This document shows, one piece after another, positions 16,673 through 23,663 of a DNA stretch of 43,978 nucleotides (position 1 is its first letter; each line of letters starts with the position of its first letter). Position numbers and translations under genes: made by a program. The stretch is from NCBI GenBank assembly GCA_947588745.1, contig CANPYW010000016.1, forward strand, positions 1 through 43,978, written 5' to 3'. The notes below the pieces were generated by a model that had not been told where the DNA came from, ran no database searches, and worked only from the letters and a program-made list of their open reading frames with translations. This stretch comes from Candidatus Gastranaerophilales bacterium (GTDB taxonomy: Bacteria > Cyanobacteriota > Vampirovibrionia > Gastranaerophilales > Gastranaerophilaceae).

Positions 16673-17803
16673 TTATAAAAAGTTTTTCGGATTTTGTGGT
16701 TTTCCGTTTATTCTGACTTCAAAGTGACAGTGAGGTCCTGTTGAATATCCTGTTGAACCTGATAATCCGATTACTTGTCCTTTTGTTACATTTTCACCGG
16801 CAGAAACTTTCGGCTGCGACATGTGTGCATATAAAGTTGTTGTAGGTGCTCCCGTACAGCTTCCGTGATCCAGGATAACAACTTTTCCGTATCCGCCATA
16901 CCAGCCTGAATATATTACACGTCCTGAATTCGAAGCCTTTATCGGAGTTCCCATAGGTACGGCATAGTCAATACCAGTATGGAATATTCTTGATTTGAAT
17001 ATCGGATGAGTTCTCCAGCCAAACGGAGATGAAATACGACCGTGTACAGGCAGTATAAACCCTCCACCCGATATAACTACGGTGCTGTGTCTTGTTGATT
17101 TTGCAATTAACGATGCTAATCTGTCAGACTGGCGTTTTAACTCTCTTTCAGAGCGTTCATAAGCCTTTTTATCTCGCTGTATTTTTTCCAGCATAGATTT
17201 ATTTTGGTTTATTGTTTGTTTTATTGTATAGCTTTCATTATCTATATCGCTTATTATTTTTGATAATTGACGTTTTTCCTTTTCTACTCTCTGTTTGAGC
17301 AAAGAAATGTGCTGAGCTTCTGATTTTAGCTCTTTCATCTTCTCTCTGTCAGATTTTATAATTAAATTTTGATAGTATATTCTGTCCAAAAATTGGCTTA
17401 CACTATCTGTTGATAATAATAAATCAAGTATTAAAGTATGTTTTGTTTTATAAATACAGCGAATTCTTTGTGCTGACAGGTTTTGTCTTTGATTATACTG
17501 CATGATATATGAATTTAAGTCTTTTTGTAATGCAATAATATTTTCCTGTTTCGCTGCGTATTGTGCTTTTGAATTTCTTAAAGCACGTTTGTTTATCTCC
17601 AATTTTTGCTGATTTCTGCTTAATTTGTTGGTTTCTTGCCGTTCTAATATTGATAAAGATTTTATTTTTTCTTTTAATGCAACTCTTTTTTGTTCTACTC
17701 TTTTTCGTTGCATAACATTATCTGCATAGCAAAAGTTGCTTATACCGAAAAATAAACATGCAACAACTAGTATAGATATTAACTTTTTATTTAAAAATTG
17801 CAT
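16673..17803 (-). CDS. EnvC-like murein hydrolase activator, M23 peptidase domain
   Basis: 376 aa from ATG 17803, with GGA upstream; a TTG four codons earlier is possible. A signal peptide is followed by a long coiled coil (~30-240) of the EnvC/PcsB kind (QKRVALKEKIKSL..., QEKRQLSK). A LytM/M23 domain ends the protein, with RISSPFGWRTHP, the zinc ligands in FHTGIDYA and HCHFEVRING, and the active-site His in LYAHM. All zinc residues are present, so it may itself cut peptidoglycan cross-bridges instead of acting only as an amidase activator. It is the middle gene of the envelope unit, between a tiny membrane protein and the LptD-like gene. Confidence 0.88.
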   Translation of the reverse strand: MQFLNKKLISILVVACLFFGISNFCYADNVMQRKRVEQKRVALKEKIKSLSILERQETNKLSRNQQKLEINKRALRNSKAQYAAKQENIIALQKDLNSYIMQYNQRQNLSAQRIRCIYKTKHTLILDLLLSTDSVSQFLDRIYYQNLIIKSDREKMKELKSEAQHISLLKQRVEKEKRQLSKIISDIDNESYTIKQTINQNKSMLEKIQRDKKAYERSERELKRQSDRLASLIAKSTRHSTVVISGGGFILPVHGRISSPFGWRTHPIFKSRIFHTGIDYAVPMGTPIKASNSGRVIYSGWYGGYGKVVILDHGSCTGAPTTTLYAHMSQPKVSAGENVTKGQVIGLSGSTGYSTGPHCHFEVRINGKPQNPKNFL

Positions 17804-17822
17804 TACATATTCCAATATTGGC

Positions 17823-17921
17823 TTATCTTAACAAGAAAATCATTGAGCCGAACGTCCATAATAAAAAGCACAATGTAATTGTTAGTATTATTGCTTTTCG
17901 GTGTTCTCTAAAAAATTCCAT
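17823..17921 (-). CDS. 32-aa single-helix membrane protein
   Basis: A short gene, MEFFREHRKAIILTITLCFL..., ending FLLR and a TAA stop. AGGGAT lies ~8 bases before the ATG. The composition is a charged N-terminus (EFFREHRK) then one continuous membrane helix, so it should insert in the inner membrane with the N-terminus in the cytoplasm. Its stop is 19 bases before the M23 peptidase ATG, making it the first gene of the envelope unit. Small helical proteins often regulate or assemble a membrane complex; the function here is unknown. Confidence 0.6.
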   Translation of the reverse strand: MEFFREHRKAIILTITLCFLLWTFGSMIFLLR

Positions 17922-18004
17922 TATATCAAATCCCTAATATTCTGCTACTAATATAATTTTACCCTAAAAAACACATGAAACAAATTTTTAACCTGTTTTT
18001 AACA

Positions 18005-18535
18005 TTAAATTTTGTATATCTTTTTTTCTGTAACTATATAATCACATTGTATATCGTAACTTTGGGGATAAATTGTATCCACAAGTAATTCTTCATAAGT
18101 TACAAAAACTTTTATACAATCTTTTTTTAAATGATTAAACAGTCTGTCATAATAGCCTTTTCCGTACCCCAGTCTGTATCCTGATTTATCAACGGCTATT
18201 GCCGGTGCTATAACCATATCTATTATATTGTAATCATCAATGTTTTCGGTTGTCGGTTCGGTTATGTTAAAACTTCCTTTTTTAAGTTCGTTTTTATTAT
18301 ATTTACATATATCAAGTATTTCACCGTTTACTCTTGGTAAATACCACGTTTTTTTAGGCAATCCCAAACAAAATCTAATATCAGGCTCATATTTTAAAGG
18401 ATAATATGTCAGAATATGTTTTGTTTGCTCAAATTCTTCAATGGTTAATAAATTTTTTATTATACCCTCATCTTTTTTTTGTGAGCATATTAATTTTCTT
18501 TTTTGTATTAAATTTGTTCTTAACTCGTTTTTCAT
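18005..18535 (-). CDS. ygfA: 5-formyltetrahydrofolate cyclo-ligase
   Basis: 176 aa, the normal family length. It converts 5-formyl-THF to 5,10-methenyl-THF using ATP, recycling a folate storage form. It is recognised by LPRVNGEILDICKY, the ATP/Mg-binding run VIAPAIAVDKSGYRLGYGKGYYDR, and the N-terminal RTNLIQKRK that contacts the nucleotide. The start ATG lies just after the terminator of the upstream gene and lacks a strong ribosome site. No partner gene is adjacent. Confidence 0.92.
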   Translation of the reverse strand: MKNELRTNLIQKRKLICSQKKDEGIIKNLLTIEEFEQTKHILTYYPLKYEPDIRFCLGLPKKTWYLPRVNGEILDICKYNKNELKKGSFNITEPTTENIDDYNIIDMVIAPAIAVDKSGYRLGYGKGYYDRLFNHLKKDCIKVFVTYEELLVDTIYPQSYDIQCDYIVTEKKIYKI

Positions 18536-18550
18536 GATTTTATGCTAACA

Positions 18551-18578
18551 AAAAAGAGGACGTTTAAGTCCTCTTTTT
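18551..18578 (-). terminator. Rho-independent terminator after the phosphorylase-like gene
   Basis: A perfect 11-bp stem AAAAAGAGGAC / GTCCTCTTTTT with a 6-base loop. It has T runs on both strands, so it can stop transcription in either direction. Confidence 0.88.
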
Positions 18579-18588
18579 AATTTGAATT

Positions 18589-20277
18589 TTACTTTATGTT
18601 TGAAAATGTCCAAGCATCGGTAGCCGGGGTGGTAGCTGCTTGATAGTCTTGATCAGAAACACCGCCTTCATCAGAACCATGTGCAATGGGTTTATACAAT
18701 CTGTTATAGTATTCTATAACCATTCTGTCAGAATTGAAGTAAGCTTCTGCTGTTCTGATTGCCTGACGCATCATTGTAGCCCATTTTGTCTTGTCATTAT
18801 AGTATGTAGGAATAATTTGATTTTCAATTATATCCATCATACATTCGTAATCTTTTCTGTGTCTTTCTTCCCAAGGTATATTGTCATCCAAGCCCGGATA
18901 TTCAATTGTATATCCGTTTATGCCGGGGAATGTACCTTCTACAGTCCAGCCGTCAAACGTTGACAAGTGCAATGCCCCGTTTGCGTTTGCAGACATGCCT
19001 GATGTCCCCGAAGCTTCAAATGGTCTTAACGGCGTATTCAACCATATATCGGAAGCACGTTTTAATTTTCCGCTTAAATCCAATTCATACCCTGTTAATA
19101 CAACAACATTTTTCATCGAATACGAACTTCTTAAAATTTTGTTGAACATTTCTTTTCCGATAACATCATCGGGGTGAAATTTACCCGCAAATATTAATTG
19201 GACTTTATTTTCGTTCAATAATTTAAGAATTCTGTTTTCATCCATAAATATTAACCATGCACGTTTGTAGTCGGCAAATCTTCTTGCCCATGTGATTGTT
19301 AATACATTCGGATCGAGTCTTTTACCTACGGTATTTGCAATAAACTCAAATACTTCTTTCTTCATTTCTTTTTTAGCTTCTAATAAAGCTTCAAGATTAT
19401 CTGTTTTCATTCTGTCATCTTGCCAGTAATGAAGATTTACGGCATTTGTAATAGCACGTATAGGACATCTGCCTTCTACCCATTTCCACATTTTGTTGGA
19501 AACTAAGCCATGGAGCTGAGATACGGCATTTGCCAATCTTGACATTCTAAGTGCCGCAACCGTCAATGAGAATTGTTCTCCACCTAATTGAACGGCTTTT
19601 TCTCTTGAACATCCTGCAAAGAAACCGCCTTGAAGCAGATTATCTACCCAGTGTACTTCATTTCCTGCGGCAACTGGTGTGTGTGTTGTAAATACAACTT
19701 TTTCTTTTACTTTTGCCAAGTCACCGTTGAATTCATTTAATAATTCGAATGCGGCAGGTAATGCGTGACCTTCGTTCAAATGTACACAATCGTATTTGTA
19801 TCCGATTTTATTTAAAAGTCTGATACCTGCTATACCCAAAACAGTTTCCTGAGCAATTCTAATTTTTTCATTGCCGTCGTATAGCTTGTGCGATATTGAC
19901 CTTGCCCATTCTGAGTTTTCTTCTAAATCCGTTGTTAAGAAATAAACAGGACAAGTATCAAAGATAGCCGGTTCCAGTTTAAATGCTTTAACTTTTACTT
20001 TTTCACCATAAACTTCAATCTCAACAAATTCGTTGATATCTGTTAAAAAGTCATAGTGTTTTCTGATATATGCAACTTCTACGTTGCCTTCATGATCAAT
20101 TCTTTGGTTATAATAGCCGTAAGACCATAACATTGTTACACCTACCATTGGCATTTGTAAATATCCTGCCGATAGCATGTGCGAACCTGCCAAAAATCCT
20201 AACCCTCCGGAATATGTTGCGATAGATTGGTCTATTGCTATTTCCATCGAAAAATATGCTACGTTTGGTAATCCCAT
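18589..20277 (-). CDS. glgP: Alpha-glucan phosphorylase family protein lacking the PLP lysine
   Basis: 562 aa. ATG 20277 is chosen because AAAGGAG lies just upstream; an ATG 12 codons earlier is less likely. It belongs to the short GT35 type: AYFSMEIAIDQSIATYSGGLG, CVHLNEGHALPAAFEL, WARRFADYKRAWLI and DIWLNTPLRPFEASGTSGM. Known activity is phosphorolysis of alpha-1,4-glucan (glycogen/starch) to glucose-1-P using PLP as acid catalyst. The PLP lysine follows SGTSGM in the family, but here the residue is Ser429 (SGTSGMSANANGALHLS, codon TCT at 18991-18993). Unless another lysine replaces it, the enzyme cannot carry PLP by the normal bond. It could be a non-phosphorolytic transferase, a regulator or inactive. 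Confidence 0.8.
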   Translation of the reverse strand: MGLPNVAYFSMEIAIDQSIATYSGGLGFLAGSHMLSAGYLQMPMVGVTMLWSYGYYNQRIDHEGNVEVAYIRKHYDFLTDINEFVEIEVYGEKVKVKAFKLEPAIFDTCPVYFLTTDLEENSEWARSISHKLYDGNEKIRIAQETVLGIAGIRLLNKIGYKYDCVHLNEGHALPAAFELLNEFNGDLAKVKEKVVFTTHTPVAAGNEVHWVDNLLQGGFFAGCSREKAVQLGGEQFSLTVAALRMSRLANAVSQLHGLVSNKMWKWVEGRCPIRAITNAVNLHYWQDDRMKTDNLEALLEAKKEMKKEVFEFIANTVGKRLDPNVLTITWARRFADYKRAWLIFMDENRILKLLNENKVQLIFAGKFHPDDVIGKEMFNKILRSSYSMKNVVVLTGYELDLSGKLKRASDIWLNTPLRPFEASGTSGMSANANGALHLSTFDGWTVEGTFPGINGYTIEYPGLDDNIPWEERHRKDYECMMDIIENQIIPTYYNDKTKWATMMRQAIRTAEAYFNSDRMVIEYYNRLYKPIAHGSDEGGVSDQDYQAATTPATDAWTFSNIK

Positions 20278-20444
20278 TGGTTCTCCTTTATTTATCTGAA
20301 CATTATTTACCATCTAGTACCTTATAACAATAACATAACAAAAAAGCAACTTTTTCTCTACATATTTTATTTTTTAATTTTACATATTTTTGTTGTTTAG
20401 GTTAAAATAGTTGTGATTACTGTAATATTTTTTTAAGGAACTTT

Positions 20445-21065
20445 ATGAAATTAGCTGTATTTGATTTTGATTCTACATTAATGCAAGGTGAAACTTTAGA
20501 ATTTATTGCAAAAGATTTTGGCATCGAAGCTTTAATGAAACAGATTACCTCGGAAGCCATGGAAGGTAAAATTGACTTCTTTGAAAGTCTGATTAAGCGT
20601 GTTTCTCTATTAAAAGGTGCAAGCCAAACTAAAATAGAAAAAATTTGTTCGGAGCTTCCTTATACAAAAGGGGCAAAAGAAACCGTTTCGGAACTTAAAA
20701 AAATGGGATATAAAGTTGTTTGTTTTTCGGGTGGCTATGAAACTGCAACTATTCCAGCACAAAAAATTTTGGGTTATGATGCCCAATTTTCAAACATATT
20801 TCATTTTAAAAACGGCATGTTAACGGGGATGTTGGGTGGAGAAATGATGTTCTCGGACAGTAAAGGCAAAATGTTAAAGCGTTTACAAACCATTTTAAAT
20901 ATAAACGAAAATGATACTATTACCGTAGGTGACGGTGCAAACGATTTAAGCATGTTTTATTATGCCGATAAAAAAGTTGCTTTTTGTGCTAAACCGGTTT
21001 TAAAGCGGCAGGCAAATATTATTATCAAAAATCGTGATTTAACCGAATTATTAAATTTTGTTTAA
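20445..21065 (+). CDS. serB: HAD-IB phosphatase, phosphoserine phosphatase-like
   Basis: 206 aa; ATG with AAGGA 6 bases upstream. HAD motifs are complete: DFDSTLMQGET (nucleophile Asp), SGGYE (motif II), a lysine in KGKMLKRL (motif III) and VGDGANDLSM (motif IV). SerB family members hydrolyse phosphoserine in serine synthesis. Length and motifs fit SerB without the ACT domain, though related HAD-IB enzymes use other substrates. It is divergent from the phosphorylase-like gene and ends convergent to the glmS unit. Confidence 0.85.
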   Translation: MKLAVFDFDSTLMQGETLEFIAKDFGIEALMKQITSEAMEGKIDFFESLIKRVSLLKGASQTKIEKICSELPYTKGAKETVSELKKMGYKVVCFSGGYETATIPAQKILGYDAQFSNIFHFKNGMLTGMLGGEMMFSDSKGKMLKRLQTILNINENDTITVGDGANDLSMFYYADKKVAFCAKPVLKRQANIIIKNRDLTELLNFV

Positions 21066-21138
21066 CTTCAAAAATTCGTTTTTTTCACCCTTCTCCCTTT
21101 TAGTACCCTGTTTCTTTGCAGCAAAGTCGGATTTTTAA

Positions 21139-21297
21139 TTATTCCGTCGTTGCTACGGTTAAATAATAATAACCATCTTTAGCAGAAACTATTGCCCATC
21201 TTAATACATCAAAACCCATTTTTGCAAGTTCTGTTTCAATATATTCGCTTGTTAACTTTTGTGGGATTTTTATTTTTACTTCTTTTGTCGTAATCAT
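21139..21297 (-). CDS. 52-aa protein translationally coupled to glmS
   Basis: A short gene, MITTKEVKIKIPQKLTSEYI..., ending TVATTE. Its ATG overlaps the glmS stop by one base (TAATG), the usual arrangement for translational coupling. The product has the balanced composition of a small soluble alpha/beta protein (LAKMGFDVLRWAIVSAKDGY). I do not recognise a family. Coupling suggests it is made in step with the hexosamine enzyme, but a functional link is inference. Confidence 0.65.
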   Translation of the reverse strand: MITTKEVKIKIPQKLTSEYIETELAKMGFDVLRWAIVSAKDGYYYLTVATTE

Positions 21298-23144
21298 TAT
21301 TCTACCGTCACCGATTTAGCCAAATTCCTCGGCTGGTCTACGTCTTTACCTAAAAATTCCGCAATATAATATGCCAATAATTGAAGCGGTACGCAAGCTA
21401 CTGCGGGTGATAATATCTCGCTTATTTTGGGTATTTTTATAACCGCATCGAACAAATTTGCTATATTGCCGTCATCTGATGATGTTAACGCAATGAGTTT
21501 TGCATTTCTCGCTTTAGCTTCTTCGCTGTTTGAAAGTATTTTTTCATAAGTTATTCCGCCGGGTATTAAAATTGATAGTACGGGCATTGTTTCATCCAGC
21601 ATTGCAATAGGGCCATGTTTGAGTTCTCCCGCCGCATAACCCGTTGCGTTTATATAACTTATTTCTTTTAGTTTTAAGGCACCCTCCAGTGCTGTTGCAA
21701 GATTTACGCCCCTTGCTATGTATATAAAGTTTTTATATGAAGAAAACTGTTTTGCACAAGCCTGAATTTGCGTTGTATCCGATAAAATCTCTTCTATTTT
21801 TGCGGGAACTTGAATTAACTCATGTTTTAAGTTCTTTATATATTCTTTATTCGTATGTGTTTTGATTTCCGCAAGGTATATTGCAAGCAGATAAAAAGAA
21901 ATCAGTTGTGCCGTATAAGATTTTGTTGCGGCAACGCTTACTTCAATCCCTGCATTTACCGGAATTAAACTGTCCGCAAGTCTTGCCATGTTGGAATCGG
22001 GTCTGTTTGTTATTATAAGAATATGAGCACCTTTTTCTTTTGCTTGTTTTATTGCTGTTATTGTATCTGCCGTTTCGCCGGATTGAGAAACACCTATAAC
22101 AAGTGTTGAAGCATTCGTTGTTGTTTTTCTGTATATATATTCGCTTGAAGCTTCAACTTCAACCGATATTCCCGCCAAATCTTCAATAATATATTTACCG
22201 ACCAATGCGGCATGCAACGAAGTTCCGCAGGCTATAATCTCGATTTTGTTCAGGTTCTTTAGTGTTTCCGCATTAAGCTTCACTTCGTTTAATATTACGT
22301 TTGCATCTATATCGTATAATTTCCCGCTTAATTCGTTTCTGATAACATCGGGCTGCTCATGGATTTCTTTTAACATAAAATGCTTATAGCCGAGTTTGCT
22401 TAATGAAACAGGCTCCCAGGGTAATATTTCTATTCTTTTTTCAATAATATTTCCGTTTATATCGGTTATTTTAACTCTATTTTTTGTTACAATGGCAATT
22501 TCGTTATCGTCCAAATAAATTGTTTTCTTTGTATATTCTATAATAGCTGGAGTATCACTCGCTATAAAATTCTCATTTTCGCCGATACCTATAAGCATTG
22601 GAGCATGTTTTCTTGCTCCTATTATTTCATCGGGCGAATCTTTATGCATTACGCAAATAGCATAAGCACCTTGAAGTTTTTTTACTGAATTTCTGACTGC
22701 ATTTTCTAAATTCTTTGTATTTGCGTATTCGTGTGCAATTAAGTGTGCAATGGTTTCCGTATCCGTTTGAGATTTGAATATACAGCCTTTTTTTATTAAT
22801 TCTTCACGTAATTCTTTATAATTTTCAATTATCCCGTTATGAACAACTGCAAGTTTTCCGCAATTGCAGGTATGTGGATGAGCATTTACAAGCGAAGCAC
22901 TGCCATGAGTAGCCCATCTGATATGTCCTATACCCGATACGGGGTTTTTTAATTCAGATTTTCTTTTCTCGAGTTCATTTTTTAAATTGACGAGTTTCCC
23001 CAGCGATTTATATATCTTAATTTCATTCTCATCTCTTAATGCTAAACCCGCAGAATCATACCCTCTGTATTCAAGATTGGTAAGTCCTTTAAATATAACG
23101 TCTGTTACATTCCTGTATCCGATATAGCCTACAATTCCGCACAT
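21297..23144 (-). CDS. glmS: Glutamine-fructose-6-phosphate aminotransferase (isomerizing)
   Basis: 615 aa, full length. It makes glucosamine-6-P from fructose-6-P and glutamine, the entry to UDP-GlcNAc for peptidoglycan and surface glycans. The N-terminal glutaminase has Cys2 exposed after Met removal (MCGIVGYIG), with EYRGYDSAG and GHIRWATHG. Two SIS sugar-binding domains follow: ACGTSLHAAL, GVSQSGETADT and GYAAGELKHGPIAML. The C-terminus LAKSVTVE is the family-typical end. AGGGGA precedes the ATG. The 111-base upstream gap is too small for a glmS ribozyme and none is seen. Confidence 0.97.
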   Translation of the reverse strand: MCGIVGYIGYRNVTDVIFKGLTNLEYRGYDSAGLALRDENEIKIYKSLGKLVNLKNELEKRKSELKNPVSGIGHIRWATHGSASLVNAHPHTCNCGKLAVVHNGIIENYKELREELIKKGCIFKSQTDTETIAHLIAHEYANTKNLENAVRNSVKKLQGAYAICVMHKDSPDEIIGARKHAPMLIGIGENENFIASDTPAIIEYTKKTIYLDDNEIAIVTKNRVKITDINGNIIEKRIEILPWEPVSLSKLGYKHFMLKEIHEQPDVIRNELSGKLYDIDANVILNEVKLNAETLKNLNKIEIIACGTSLHAALVGKYIIEDLAGISVEVEASSEYIYRKTTTNASTLVIGVSQSGETADTITAIKQAKEKGAHILIITNRPDSNMARLADSLIPVNAGIEVSVAATKSYTAQLISFYLLAIYLAEIKTHTNKEYIKNLKHELIQVPAKIEEILSDTTQIQACAKQFSSYKNFIYIARGVNLATALEGALKLKEISYINATGYAAGELKHGPIAMLDETMPVLSILIPGGITYEKILSNSEEAKARNAKLIALTSSDDGNIANLFDAVIKIPKISEILSPAVACVPLQLLAYYIAEFLGKDVDQPRNLAKSVTVE

Positions 23145-23255
23145 ATTTTTCCCCTATATATCTCTTATTTTTATATAATACATTATACAAAACCGAAATG
23201 ATATTAAGTTTTTATTAAAATTTGATATTAATTAATGTATAATGTTTGAGTAAAT

Positions 23256-23663
23256 CTATATCAACTTTTGAAATTTTATACCGTTATTTGTTTCAATGTA
23301 TGTATGGATTTTTTGAATAACAGCTGGTGAAAAATTGTAACTATTATCTATTGGTACAATTTTTATAAAAGAATTATATCCGTCTTTTGTTGATATTGAA
23401 GCCAGAAACTCTTTAGTTGCCACTTTAAATAATACACTTCCGGTTTGAAATTGTATTTCTTCTATTAAATAGTGATGTTCGTTAATTGCCGCAAGTAAAA
23501 GATAAAGCAAATTTTCGGATGATGTTTTATATGATTTTGAAAAATCATATAAATTTGAATTCGTTTTTATTATGCTTGCCTGCGGAACAATGGCATCCGC
23601 ATAGCATTCATTTTTAATTAAAAATGAAGTAAATACAAATAAAATAATTAATAATTTTTTCAT
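23256..23663 (-). CDS. Small exported protein of unknown function
   Basis: 135 aa. It begins with a clear signal peptide (MKKLLIILFVFTSFLIKNECYA) with a probable cleavage after CYA. The mature part is a small mixed alpha/beta domain (ENLLYLLLAAINEHHYLIEE, VLFKVATKEFLASIS) with no cysteines. No family is recognised. Its start overlaps the polA stop by one base, so it is read with polA, though a functional tie to DNA replication is unlikely for a periplasmic protein. Confidence 0.65.
   Translation of the reverse strand: MKKLLIILFVFTSFLIKNECYADAIVPQASIIKTNSNLYDFSKSYKTSSENLLYLLLAAINEHHYLIEEIQFQTGSVLFKVATKEFLASISTKDGYNSFIKIVPIDNSYNFSPAVIQKIHTYIETNNGIKFQKLI

Noticed and set aside
23145-23255. glmS ribozyme upstream of glmS
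   Set aside because: The gap is only 111 bases, no ribozyme-like core is seen, and a normal AGGGGA ribosome site precedes the start.
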